Assembly (NCBI RefSeq): GCF_024580955.1
Contig: NZ_JANIKD010000017.1
Coordinates: 1-53,865, forward strand
Length of the DNA: 53,865 bases
Reading direction: 5' to 3'
DNA from: Corynebacterium sp. 122RC1
GTDB taxonomy: Bacteria; Actinomycetota; Actinomycetes; Mycobacteriales; Mycobacteriaceae
Position numbers and translations under genes: made by a program. Positions within the stretch are counted from its first letter, which is position 1, and each line of letters begins with the position of its first letter. Positions 17,908 through 24,840 of this stretch are shown one piece after another. Under the pieces are notes generated by a model. It did not search any database, was not told where the DNA came from, and saw only the letters and a program-made list of their open reading frames with translations.

Positions 17908-18540
17908 CTATGCCCGGGGCCCGAGCTCAACCACGCCCTCCGGCGGGAGGCCAGCAACATTGGCAAGCACATAGGAAAAGGCTTCAACGTGCGCAGCGAG
18001 GTCAGTGCCTTGGGCGGTCCAGGACGCGCGCATCTCAATTTGGTAGGCGCGTGGTGGCCCGCCGATTTCCCCAAAACGGACGGAAGCCGTGGAGGTGACG
18101 GTACCCCCGAGGTTGGTGTGCTCGGCTTGAGCTTGGGATAGGCCTTCGGAGAGCCACTCCCAGGCAACATCTGGGAGCATGGGGTCGTTGGCTACGGCAT
18201 CGTCCATGTCTGCCTGGATGTATGCCACCAGGCGCATCGAGCCCTCCCAGGATTCCTCAGAGGCGGGATCGTGCAGCAAAATGAGCCGACCGAACGCATC
18301 ACCGTGTGTGTCCAATCGGGTGGCGTCGGAAAGCTCCTCCTCATGGAGAATTTCGAGGCCGATAGCGTGGCTGAAGGGGGCGAGGCGTTGCGGTGGGCGG
18401 ATGGTGCCCAAGCTGATTTCGGGGCGCAGACGAGCGCTGTGCATCGACTCAACCGCCTGGGAAAATTCACGCGGCGTCTGATCGCTGCCAACCTGGGTTG
18501 GTGAGGGCGCGATCTTTGGCGTTGCATGGATCTCATTCAC
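17908..18540 (-). CDS. DUF3000 family protein
   Basis: A 210-residue actinobacterial protein of unknown function, found next to rnd and dxs in mycobacteria too. Recognisable segments are RPEISLGTIRPPQRLAPFSH, a DPASEESWEGSMRLVAYIQA strand and VARFGEIGG-like/ YQIEMRASWTAQGTDLAAHV near the C-terminus. No catalytic motif is evident. The GTG at 18540 lies 6 nt behind TAGGTT and has no ribosome binding site, which indicates a leaderless mRNA. Confidence 0.85.
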   Translation of the reverse strand: MNEIHATPKIAPSPTQVGSDQTPREFSQAVESMHSARLRPEISLGTIRPPQRLAPFSHAIGLEILHEEELSDATRLDTHGDAFGRLILLHDPASEESWEGSMRLVAYIQADMDDAVANDPMLPDVAWEWLSEGLSQAQAEHTNLGGTVTSTASVRFGEIGGPPRAYQIEMRASWTAQGTDLAAHVEAFSYVLANVAGLPPEGVVELGPRA

Positions 18541-18546
18541 AGTGTC

Positions 18547-18552
18547 AACCTA
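18547..18552 (-). promoter_or_regulatory. -10 element TAGGTT of a leaderless DUF3000-rnd mRNA
   Basis: TAGGTT (18552-18547), 6 nt, GTG at 18540. Confidence 0.6.
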
Positions 18553-18600
18553 TCCGCAACTGCGGTGGCTTAGGGGAAGGCACGCCGAGAGGGGGTGTGT

Positions 18601-18631
18601 TTGGCCAGAAACCACGGGTACAACTTATGAT
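18601..18631 (+). promoter_or_regulatory. candidate hemQ promoter
   Basis: TTGGCC (18601-18606), 19-nt spacer, TATGAT (18626-18631). The spacing is long, so the -10 is more credible than the -35. Confidence 0.4.
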
Positions 18632-18740
18632 TGATATCGTTGTGTGTTGAAGCGGCACGAAATCGAGTGTCGCGGGCAAGACGCCGGAGTTCTTTTGTGC
18701 CTCGGTGCCGTGCCAGATCCCTGAGAAAGGAAACGCCACC

Positions 18741-19445
18741 GTGGCTGAAAAGCTCAACTTTGATGAACTCAATGCTGTCCAGCGCTACACCCAGTTCGTA
18801 GCATTCCGATCCCTGCCAGGTGCTTTGGGTACCGAGCGTGCGGAAATCATTGCGCAGGCCCAGGAATTCTTCGCTGCACTAGAGGCGGAAGGTGTGGTCA
18901 CTGTCCGCGGAATCTACGACCTCTCCGGCGGGCGCCCAGAAGCAGACTTTGCCATCTGGTGGCACGCTGAAGAGTTCACCTCCCTGCAGAAGGCTTACTC
19001 AGACTTCCGCCGCGAGACCGTCCTGGGCCAGGTCAGCGAGGTCTTCTGGATCGGCAATGGCCTGCACCGCCCAAGCGAGTTCAACAAGTCTCACCTGCCG
19101 AGCTTCATCATGCACGAAGACCCAGGCGCGTGGGTAGTGGTGTACCCATTCGTGCGCTCCTACGACTGGTACATCATGGACCCACAGGAGCGCCGCCGCA
19201 TCCTCTCCGAACACGGCCAAGCTGCACGCGACTACGCAGACGTCCGCGCCAACACGGTTCCGGCATTCGCCCTGGGCGACTACGAGTGGTTGCTCGCATT
19301 CGAGGCACCCGAGCTGCACCGCATCGTGGACCTCATGCACCAGATGCGCTACACCGATGCGCGCCTGCATGTGCGTGAGGAGATCCCATTCTTCACCGGA
19401 CGCCGCGTAGAGGACGTGGCAGAGCTCATCGCTGTGCTGCCATAA
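18741..19445 (+). CDS. hemQ: coproheme decarboxylase HemQ (ChdC)
   Basis: Last step of the coproporphyrin-dependent heme pathway of monoderm bacteria: oxidative decarboxylation of coproheme to heme b with peroxide. The 234-residue protein belongs to the chlorite-dismutase-like family. Counting from the GTG at 18741, the key residues fall at H118 (NKSHLP), Y135 (WVVVY), W143 (YDWYIM) and H158 (ILSEHGQ). These are the numbers that I recall for the C. diphtheriae enzyme, where H118 and Y135 are catalytic and H158 is the proximal heme ligand. GAAAGGA lies about 10 nt before the GTG. A strong terminator follows. Confidence 0.97.
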   Translation: MAEKLNFDELNAVQRYTQFVAFRSLPGALGTERAEIIAQAQEFFAALEAEGVVTVRGIYDLSGGRPEADFAIWWHAEEFTSLQKAYSDFRRETVLGQVSEVFWIGNGLHRPSEFNKSHLPSFIMHEDPGAWVVVYPFVRSYDWYIMDPQERRRILSEHGQAARDYADVRANTVPAFALGDYEWLLAFEAPELHRIVDLMHQMRYTDARLHVREEIPFFTGRRVEDVAELIAVLP

Positions 19446-19466
19446 CGAACGCAGGTTCAAGGGCTA

Positions 19467-19494
19467 AGCGCCACCGGTTTCGGTGGCGCTTTAC
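19467..19494. terminator. intrinsic terminator between hemQ and msrB
   Basis: AGCGCCACC (19467-19475) pairs with GGTGGCGCT (19482-19490) around a 6-nt loop. It overlaps the end of msrB and lies between convergent genes. Confidence 0.8.
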
Positions 19495-19904
19495 TGTTCT
19501 ACCGGCTGCTCGCTGAGGGTCAAGCTAATGGAATTGATGCAGTAGCGCAGGTCGGTGGGGGTGTTGTAGCCCTCCCCGGCGAATACATGCCCAAGGTGTG
19601 ATTCGCAGTTGGCACACAGGACCTCCACGCGGTGCATGCCGAGTGAAAAGTCATCGCGTTCAATGATGCGGTCACCGGCCAACGGCGAGAAGAATGAGGG
19701 CCAGCCGCAGTGAGAGTCGAACTTCTCGGTGGAACGAAACAGCTCAGCGCCACAGGCTTTACACGAATAGATGCCCTCTGTAGTGGTATTTGTGTATTCA
19801 CCCACATGAGGTGCTTCGGTGCCCGCCTGCCGCAGCACGCGGTACTCCTCGGCGCTGAGCCGCTGGCGCCATTCTGCGTCGGAAATGAGCTTGAAATCAG
19901 TCAT
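19491..19904 (-). CDS. msrB: peptide-methionine (R)-S-oxide reductase
   Basis: Repairs methionine-R-sulfoxide in oxidised proteins. The 137-residue protein has the two zinc CxxC pairs (SCKACG and LCANCE), the substrate-binding CGWPSF and HLGHVF motifs, and the catalytic cysteine in RYCINSISL. The ATG at 19904 sits 7 nt behind TAATCT, whose first three bases are the stop codon of the upstream reductase gene; no ribosome binding site is visible, so msrB probably has its own leaderless transcript. Confidence 0.96.
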   Translation of the reverse strand: MTDFKLISDAEWRQRLSAEEYRVLRQAGTEAPHVGEYTNTTTEGIYSCKACGAELFRSTEKFDSHCGWPSFFSPLAGDRIIERDDFSLGMHRVEVLCANCESHLGHVFAGEGYNTPTDLRYCINSISLTLSEQPVEQ

Positions 19905-19911
19905 GCTGCCC

Positions 19912-19917
19912 AGATTA
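19912..19917 (-). promoter_or_regulatory. -10 element TAATCT of msrB overlapping the upstream stop codon
   Basis: TAATCT (19917-19912), 7 nt, ATG at 19904. Bases 19917-19915 are also the TAA stop of the RibD_C reductase gene. Confidence 0.6.
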
Positions 19918-20628
19918 CTCATCCCCGCGCCGCACGCGCAGCCGCGTGAAAATAAGGCCCTCCACGTGCACAAACTCCGGCTCCAAATGCACTGCGTGTT
20001 CAGGGGCGAACAAGGGATGCTCGATGTGCTCGCTGATCACAGGGGAGATGCTGAGGTGAAGCGTATCGACGAGCCCAGCACCCAGCAGCTCACTGTACAC
20101 GTGCGGCCCTCCCTCCACGCTGACCCGTGCGGAATGGGGCAGATGCTCGCGCAGGGCCGCTAGGGCCTCGGCGCCTTCGCCCTGGTAAGTGATCGCGCGG
20201 GGGAGTGTGAGCTCAGAGTTGGCGGTGTGAGTGCTCGTGTGGGTCAGAATTACGGTGTTTGGGTGTTGGGCGAGTTCCTGGAGGTGCGCAGATTGCCTGA
20301 TGGCATTGAGCGAGCGGTCCCATAGCACCAATGTGGGCAAGGGGGCTTGGCCGCGGTTGGTGCGTTTTTGTTGCGCCTCTGTGGAAAGTTGCACGGGGCC
20401 GTAGGATTCCGCGTCTGCCGTGGTGGCGGTAACCAGGATGAGGTCGGCCCAGCTTCGCATTGTGAGCAGCACTTGTTGGTCGAGCTCGTTGCCCAGGCCC
20501 CCGGAGGTGCCGCCCACCGTTGCTGCGCCGTTGAGTGATTGGATTGCTACGGCGCGGACATCGGAAATGCCAACGTCCTTGGTGGGGCCGAGCAGGCGGG
20601 AAAGCAGCGCCGAATGTGCATCGTGCAT
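19915..20628 (-). CDS. RibD C-terminal domain (pyrimidine reductase/DHFR-like) protein
   Basis: A 237-residue NADPH-dependent reductase-type protein with the DHFR-like RibD_C fold: AVAIQSLNGAATVGG near residue 27, MRSWADLILVTATT, and the C-terminal VSVEGGPHVYSELLGAGLVD motif. No RibD deaminase domain is present, so it is not a full riboflavin enzyme. The mycobacterial gene in this position, Rv2671, is reported to act as an alternative dihydrofolate reductase; whether this protein does is unknown. The ATG at 20628 is preceded by AAGG at 6 nt. Confidence 0.85.
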   Translation of the reverse strand: MHDAHSALLSRLLGPTKDVGISDVRAVAIQSLNGAATVGGTSGGLGNELDQQVLLTMRSWADLILVTATTADAESYGPVQLSTEAQQKRTNRGQAPLPTLVLWDRSLNAIRQSAHLQELAQHPNTVILTHTSTHTANSELTLPRAITYQGEGAEALAALREHLPHSARVSVEGGPHVYSELLGAGLVDTLHLSISPVISEHIEHPLFAPEHAVHLEPEFVHVEGLIFTRLRVRRGDE

Positions 20629-20667
20629 GGGAGGCCTTAATGGGGTTTGGGTACGGTCGTGGGTACG

Positions 20668-20711
20668 GAAACACCCCCAAGCGCTCGAGACCGAGACGAA
20701 CTTGGGGGTGT
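20668..20711 (-). terminator. terminator of the minus-strand tRNA operon
   Basis: An 11-bp stem (20671-20681 with 20701-20711) lies just past the last tRNA-Gly. On the minus strand it is followed by TTTCC. Confidence 0.75.
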
Positions 20712-20713
20712 GG

Positions 20714-20789
20714 TGGAGCGGATGACGAGACTCGAACTCGCGACCCTCACCTTGGCAAGGTGATGCGCTACCAACTGCGCTACATCCGC
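20714..20789 (-). tRNA. tRNA-Gly (GCC), copy 1
   Basis: A 76-nt cloverleaf with acceptor GCGGATG/CATCCGC, anticodon loop CTTGCCAAG with anticodon GCC, T-loop TTCGAGT and an encoded 3' CCA. It is last in the operon. Confidence 0.95.
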
Positions 20790-20828
20790 ATGATCCGTAT
20801 TTTGGGGAGTCTGGATCAAAAGACTCCG

Positions 20829-20900
20829 TGCGCGATACTGGGATTGAACCAGTGACCTCTTCCGTGTCAGGGAAGCGCTCTCCCGCTGAGCTAAACGCGC
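20829..20900 (-). tRNA. tRNA-Val (GAC), copy 1
   Basis: A 72-nt cloverleaf with anticodon loop CTGACAC (anticodon GAC) and T-arm ACTGGTTCAATCCCAGT. The acceptor has a U-U mismatch at pair 6-67. CCA is not encoded. It belongs to a Gly-Val unit that is duplicated. Confidence 0.93.
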
Positions 20901-20907
20901 CGGTACG

Positions 20908-20978
20908 AGGTGGAAACGGGAATCGAACCCGTGTGCACGGTTTTGCAGACCGTTGCCTCACCACTCGGCCATTCCACC
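20908..20978 (-). tRNA. tRNA-Cys (GCA)
   Basis: A 71-nt cloverleaf with acceptor GGTGGAA/TTCCACC, discriminator U73 (a Cys identity element), anticodon loop CTGCAAA and no encoded CCA. It lies between the two Gly-Val units. Confidence 0.95.
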
Positions 20979-21020
20979 GCGGCGTTACCGCCTCAGGTAC
21001 CGCGAAGTACGAAGTACCAG

Positions 21021-21093
21021 AGCGGATGACGAGACTCGAACTCGCGACCCTCACCTTGGCAAGGTGATGCGCTACCAACTGCGCTACATCCGC
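21021..21093 (-). tRNA. tRNA-Gly (GCC), copy 2
   Basis: Identical to copy 1 through the 73-nt tRNA body but without the encoded CCA. Confidence 0.95.
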
Positions 21094-21133
21094 ATGATCC
21101 GTATTTTTGGGGAGTCTGGATCAAAAGACTCCG

Positions 21134-21205
21134 TGCGCGATACTGGGATTGAACCAGTGACCTCTTCCGTGTCAGGGAAGCGCTCTCCCGCTGAGCTAAA
21201 CGCGC
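21134..21205 (-). tRNA. tRNA-Val (GAC), copy 2
   Basis: Identical to copy 1, including the U-U acceptor mismatch. The spacer to the adjacent tRNA-Gly differs from the other unit by one T. Confidence 0.93.
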
Positions 21206-21262
21206 CCGGGATTCCTTATTCTCCGAGCCACCTCATGGTGAAGGCGGATGGATAAAAAGAAA

Positions 21263-21338
21263 TGGAGCGGATGACGAGACTCGAACTCGCGACCCTCACC
21301 TTGGCAAGGTGATGCGCTACCAACTGCGCTACATCCGC
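21263..21338 (-). tRNA. tRNA-Gly (GCC), copy 3
   Basis: A 76-nt cloverleaf identical to copy 1, with encoded CCA. It is first in the operon, behind a promoter at 21363-21392. Confidence 0.95.
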
Positions 21339-21362
21339 ATGCAACCTTCGTTGCGATGAACA

Positions 21363-21392
21363 ACATTAGCGTGACTTCCACGCCTGAGACAA
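21363..21392 (-). promoter_or_regulatory. promoter of the tRNA operon
   Basis: On the minus strand TTGTCT (21392-21387), 18-nt spacer, TAATGT (21368-21363), about 25 nt before the first tRNA-Gly. Confidence 0.55.
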
Positions 21393-21563
21393 ATCCCCAG
21401 CAAGGTGCGGGTGTGCGGTGTGGTTGAGGTGAGTTTGCGGCACGGAGTGTGCTGTGGAGTGCGCTGTTGATGGTGGGGTTGGTTGATTTGGTGTTTGGTG
21501 CGCGCTGGGTGGCGCGCAAGTGGTGGATAACGTGCGGATTAGGTGTGAATGCCGCACCCGTGC

Positions 21564-21569
21564 TAGCTT
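21564..21569 (+). promoter_or_regulatory. extended -10 element upstream of tRNA-Val (CAC)
   Basis: TGC-TAGCTT (-10 at 21564-21569) precedes the tRNA by about 65 nt. A -35 is not obvious. Confidence 0.4.
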
Positions 21570-21635
21570 TAAAACCTGTTGTGAGCAGGTCTTGCAACAA
21601 CGCACGATGAGCTTCACTGAAGAAGTGGTGCTTGC

Positions 21636-21710
21636 GGTCCTATGGCTCAGTGGAAGAGCGTTCCGTTCACACCGGAAAGGTCGCTGGTTCGATCCCAGCT
21701 AGGACCACCA
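21636..21710 (+). tRNA. tRNA-Val (CAC)
   Basis: A 75-nt cloverleaf with acceptor GGTCCTA/TAGGACC, anticodon loop TTCACAC (anticodon CAC), T-loop TTCGATC and encoded CCA. It is divergent from the Gly/Val/Cys operon. Confidence 0.95.
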
Positions 21711-21723
21711 ATTTGTTTGAATG

Positions 21724-21753
21724 AACCCGCCGAGGCGTTTTGCCCGGCGGGTT
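21724..21753 (+). terminator. terminator of tRNA-Val (CAC)
   Basis: AACCCGCCG (21724-21732) pairs with CGGCGGGTT (21745-21753) and is followed by a T/G-rich run. Confidence 0.7.
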
Positions 21754-21794
21754 GCTTGTTGTTGGAATGGGTGGGGTGTTCCTGGGGCTTTTGC

Positions 21795-21918
21795 GCGTTG
21801 GTCGAAAGGAGGCGTTGGTCGATACCTAAAGGTCGATAGGGCGCGATTTTCCCCCCGAAATCGCGGGCCCTATCGACCAACGCGGCGCCCTATCGACTTT
21901 TAGCTATCTACCAACGCG
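21795..21918. repeat. nested palindromic repeat with GTTGGTCGATA/TATCGACC units
   Basis: Outer arms 21811-21845 and 21884-21918 (35 bp each) are imperfect inverted repeats of each other. Inside, 21831-21849 and 21858-21878 form a 19-bp hairpin with a 2-nt bulge and a loop containing six C. A further partial unit lies at 21795-21808. In total five related units are seen, three in one orientation and two in the other. No gene overlaps it. Confidence 0.8.
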
Positions 21919-22238
21919 TTCCGCGGCACCAAAGATCGGAGTTGAACCACCGGTAGTCGGCGGTTTCCCAGAAAACTCCTCAGCACCAACCCCCGGCACA
22001 CGCCTCGGGCACGCTCGAAGATGTGAGATGTTTCCCACACCTAGCCTGGGGAACTTATCGCAATTCTGCTTCGACTACTGCTGTACCGACCCCGCACCTG
22101 GTGTTTTCTTGCTCATGGTCTTCTACGGACAACCAAGGAGATGCACTCTACGGGGTTGTGATGAATTGCGTGGGGTGGTGCTATGAGTGGGTTGAGTCCC
22201 CAAATACACCCCAAAACTCGAGGATTGGATTTTCAAAT
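21919..22238 (+). other. 320-nt gap: copC promoter region
   Basis: It contains an imperfect hairpin (AACCACCG/CGGCGGTT near 21943-21965), an inverted repeat TGTG-N10-CACA (22022-22039), the ECF-type promoter (22049-22077) and a leader of about 155 nt. Short open frames occur in the leader, but none has a clear ribosome binding site. Confidence 0.5.
22049..22077 (+). promoter_or_regulatory. ECF-sigma (SigC-type) promoter of the copC operon
   Basis: GGGAAC (22049-22054), 17-nt spacer, CGACTA (22072-22077). This agrees with the consensus that I recall for corynebacterial SigC, which responds to impaired cytochrome aa3 or copper shortage. The expected start is near 22084. Confidence 0.6.
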
Positions 22239-22805
22239 ATGGGCAAGCGTTTCACCGGTGCCGTAGCCGCAACTGCGGTGCTGTGGGCAGGTTCGTTCGG
22301 TGCTGGAATCGCCGCAGCGCATGACTCGGTGCTGAGTACCTCGCCGGAGGCGGGCACTACCGTTGAGGCCTTCCCCGAAACTATTTCTTTTGTGTTCTCC
22401 GGTGAAGTGCAAGATGGCTTCAACACCATTGCCGTTACGGATCAGGCTCAAGGCAGGGTGGTGTTTGAAGGTGAGCCCGCTGTGGAAGGCCAAAATGTCT
22501 CCATCGAGGTGCCAGAAGATCTCCAGCTTAGCCCGGGGACATACACCGTCGGCTATCAGATCACCTCGTCTGACGGCCATGCGACCAGGGGAAGCTTCGA
22601 GTTCTCCTACGCCGGCGCAGCCACCGAGACCAATACAGAATCCGCACCCGCACCCGCGCCAACGGCTAGTGAGGAAACCCCGAGTAATCAGGACATGGTG
22701 ACGTCGGAAAGCGGCAGCAACCTGCCTTTGATCCTGGGTGCCGCAGTTGCCATTTTTGCGGCGGCGGGTGTGGCGGCGGTAGTGCTGCGCCGCCCCAAGC
22801 TCTAA
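22239..22805 (+). CDS. copC: CopC-domain copper-binding exported protein
   Basis: Exported, membrane-anchored copper(II)-binding protein. The 188 residues comprise a signal peptide (residues 1 to about 26, ending GIAAA before HDSVLS, so mature His1 is a copper ligand), a CopC/YobA beta-sandwich with the second ligand pair in SSDGHATRG, a Thr/Glu/Pro-rich linker (about 130-155) and a C-terminal membrane helix (LPLILGAAVAIFAAAGVAAV). It is first in an operon with the PCuAC lipoprotein and the DyP peroxidase; the equivalent C. glutamicum genes are linked to copper supply of cytochrome aa3. The ribosome binding site (GAGGA, 13 nt) is weak, and ATG 22161 would give an in-frame extension without a signal peptide at its start. 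Confidence 0.9.
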   Translation: MGKRFTGAVAATAVLWAGSFGAGIAAAHDSVLSTSPEAGTTVEAFPETISFVFSGEVQDGFNTIAVTDQAQGRVVFEGEPAVEGQNVSIEVPEDLQLSPGTYTVGYQITSSDGHATRGSFEFSYAGAATETNTESAPAPAPTASEETPSNQDMVTSESGSNLPLILGAAVAIFAAAGVAAVVLRRPKL

Positions 22806-22840
22806 GCCTTTCACCTCCATCTTTAAGTCAAGGAAGAGAC

Positions 22841-23410
22841 ATGCTGAACAACAACGTCAAGAAGTACCTGCTCACCTCGGGCGCGATTGTGCTGGCCTCG
22901 TTGGGGCTGGCGGCCTGCACCACCTCCGAGCGCGACTCCGAAATGAAGGTGGAAACCGCCACCTCCGCCGCCGTGCCGCACAGCGCCGCCGCTTCCTCGG
23001 CAACCTCCGCCGAGGACGCCGAGAATGCGTTGGTGTTGGGCGGCGCGTACATCCGTGAAATGGCAGCGGATGCAGATATGACCGCGATTTTCGGCGAGCT
23101 CACCAACAACACCGAGCAGGACGTCACCGTGACTGGTCTGAGTGGCTCGATTCCCGCGCAGGCATACGAGATCCACGAGGTTGTGGACGGGCAGATGCGG
23201 CAGAAAGAGGGCGGCCTGGTGATTCCCGCGGGTGAGACCGTGGTGCTGGAGCCAGGCTCGGATCACTTCATGGTGCTGGGCGTGGAGACCCCCGTTGCCG
23301 CTGGTGACACCGCGGACATCACCCTCGAGGTGAGCGAACTCGGTTCCGTGAGCTTCACCGACGTGCCAGTGCGGACTGTCGCTGCCGGTGACGAAGAATA
23401 CGCACACTAG
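22841..23410 (+). CDS. PCuAC-family copper chaperone lipoprotein
   Basis: A 189-residue lipoprotein: lipobox LAAC with Cys26 after a signal peptide, an Ala/Ser/Thr linker, then a PCuAC domain (about residues 60-180). The Cu(I) ligand pattern is present as YEIHEVVDGQM (His...Met) and DHFMVLG (His-x-Met). In other bacteria such proteins pass copper to the CuA or CuB site of cytochrome c oxidase. AAGGAAG is 5 nt before the ATG, and the gene follows copC by 35 nt. Confidence 0.92.
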   Translation: MLNNNVKKYLLTSGAIVLASLGLAACTTSERDSEMKVETATSAAVPHSAAASSATSAEDAENALVLGGAYIREMAADADMTAIFGELTNNTEQDVTVTGLSGSIPAQAYEIHEVVDGQMRQKEGGLVIPAGETVVLEPGSDHFMVLGVETPVAAGDTADITLEVSELGSVSFTDVPVRTVAAGDEEYAH

Positions 23411-23446
23411 TCCACTCACCACCCTCCACCGCGAAACCCCAGCGCC

Positions 23447-24718
23447 ATGCCTGAACAGACCAGCTCCCAACCTGCCCTGGTAACCCGCCGAGCCTTCCTC
23501 GCCGCCACCGCCGTGACTGCCACCGCAGCAACCGCGGCGTGCCAGGCAGACACCCAGCCCAGTGGCGCCGCAGCAGAAGGCGCTCCAGGAAGCAGCGGTG
23601 CACAGGGCACCCTCGGGACCGCAACGGTTGCGTTTGACGACGTGCACCAGGCCGGCATCGCAACACCGCCGCAGGCGCATTGCGAGATCCTGGGGCTCAA
23701 TTTGCGGGCGGGAGTGGATCGGGCGGCGGTCACGCGCTTGCTGCGCCTGTGGACTGAGGACGCACGGGAGCTCACTCAGGGGCGCAACCCGGTGGGCTCC
23801 CTGGAGCCGGAGATGGTGAGCACCCCGGCGAACCTCACCATCACCTGCGGAGTGGGGCAGCGCTTCTTCAGCATTATTGGGAAACAGGAGGAACGTCCGG
23901 AATGGCTGGCGGACCTGCCGGAATTTTCCTTGGACCAGCTCAGCGCAGAGTACGGGCAGACGGACCTCATGCTGCAAATCTGTGGCGATGACCCACTGTA
24001 CGTGGCTTTTGCCAGCCGGCACATGGTGCGCTCGGGTGTCAGTTACGCACAGGTGGCCTGGGTGCAGCAGGGCTTCCTGAACGCCCATGGGGTGCTTGAG
24101 CCAGGGCAGACCCCACGCAACCTGTTTGGGCAAAAAGACGGCACGGTGAACCCGCGAAGCGACATCGAGTTTGATGAGCAGGTCTGGATTGCCAACGAAG
24201 GCCCGCTGTGGTTGCGCGGTGGAACCGCCATGGTGTTGCGTCGCATTGCAATGAACCTGGACACCTGGGAGATGCTGGATCGTGCGTCGCGCGAAAACGC
24301 GGTTGGCCGCACATTGGACACCGGCGCGCCCCTTGGTGGCAGTGATGAGTTTGATCAGGCAAACTTTGACGCGCGCGACGAACATGGCTTGCCGGTGATT
24401 GATCCCCGCAGTCACATGGCGCTCGCCGCACCGCCTGGTGACCAGCCGGAACAGAGGATGCGCCGGCGCGCGTACAACTATTTCCAGCCGCCGGTGCCTG
24501 GCAGTGAACAGCTCAGCAACGCCGGACTGCTTTTTGCTTGCTTCCAAAAGGACCCACGGACATCCTTTATTCCGATTCAGCGCAGGTTGGACCAATCGGA
24601 CCGGCTCAATGAGTGGATCACCCATGTGGGCTCCGCCGTGTACGCCATCTTCCCCGGGGTCGGCCAGACGCAGGGGCAGGATCGCTTCTGGGGGCAGCGC
24701 CTGCTGGAAGGGGCCTAA
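23447..24718 (+). CDS. Tat-exported Dyp-type heme peroxidase (EfeB-like)
   Basis: A 423-residue heme peroxidase with a twin-arginine signal (VTRRAFLAATAV) ending in a Cys (ATAAC) that might be lipid-modified. The DyP family GxxDG motif (FGQKDGTVNPR, about residue 230) and the proximal His segment (DPRSHMALAAP) are visible. It lies third in the copC-PCuAC operon, 36 nt behind the lipoprotein gene, with no strong ribosome binding site. Its role may be iron/heme handling or detoxification at the cell surface; the copper link is contextual. Confidence 0.92.
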   Translation: MPEQTSSQPALVTRRAFLAATAVTATAATAACQADTQPSGAAAEGAPGSSGAQGTLGTATVAFDDVHQAGIATPPQAHCEILGLNLRAGVDRAAVTRLLRLWTEDARELTQGRNPVGSLEPEMVSTPANLTITCGVGQRFFSIIGKQEERPEWLADLPEFSLDQLSAEYGQTDLMLQICGDDPLYVAFASRHMVRSGVSYAQVAWVQQGFLNAHGVLEPGQTPRNLFGQKDGTVNPRSDIEFDEQVWIANEGPLWLRGGTAMVLRRIAMNLDTWEMLDRASRENAVGRTLDTGAPLGGSDEFDQANFDARDEHGLPVIDPRSHMALAAPPGDQPEQRMRRRAYNYFQPPVPGSEQLSNAGLLFACFQKDPRTSFIPIQRRLDQSDRLNEWITHVGSAVYAIFPGVGQTQGQDRFWGQRLLEGA

Positions 24719-24724
24719 CGGATA

Positions 24725-24751
24725 GGGACCTAGGGGTAGGGGCCCAGCGGG
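24725..24751 (+). other. putative G-quadruplex tract after the DyP gene
   Basis: Four runs of three or more G are separated by loops of 5, 3 and 7 nt and begin 7 nt after the DyP stop codon. Confidence 0.45.
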
Positions 24752-24840
24752 AAGAAAAAGCGTCGGGGTGCGCCGCATTTGACCCGGCATTTTTGGCTCG
24801 CCACTCTCGACCAAGCCCTCCGCGATTGAGGGGCATAGCT

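Larger units (their letters stand above)
20716..21205 (-). repeat. tandem direct duplication of a tRNA-Val/tRNA-Gly unit
   Basis: Segments 20716-20900 and 21020-21205 are identical except for one extra T in the spacer. Each contains tRNA-Gly, a 39-40-nt spacer and tRNA-Val. They flank tRNA-Cys. Confidence 0.9.

Noticed and set aside
18541..18740. DtxR iron box upstream of hemQ
   Set aside because: No TTAGGTTAGGCTAACC-like 19-mer was found in the gap.
21831..21878. 6C RNA, because of the six-C hairpin loop
   Set aside because: Only one C6 hairpin is present, it lies within a larger palindrome, and no second C-loop hairpin or terminator follows.
21795..21918. CRISPR array
   Set aside because: Units are inverted and nested rather than direct repeats with constant spacers, and no cas genes are present.
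21636..21918. Integrated genomic island at tRNA-Val
   Set aside because: No integrase, no duplicated tRNA 3' end and no foreign gene content were found next to the tRNA.
22022..22037. GlxR (CRP-like) site TGTGA-N6-TCCCA upstream of copC
   Set aside because: One mismatch in a short degenerate motif and no supporting context; kept only as an inverted repeat note.
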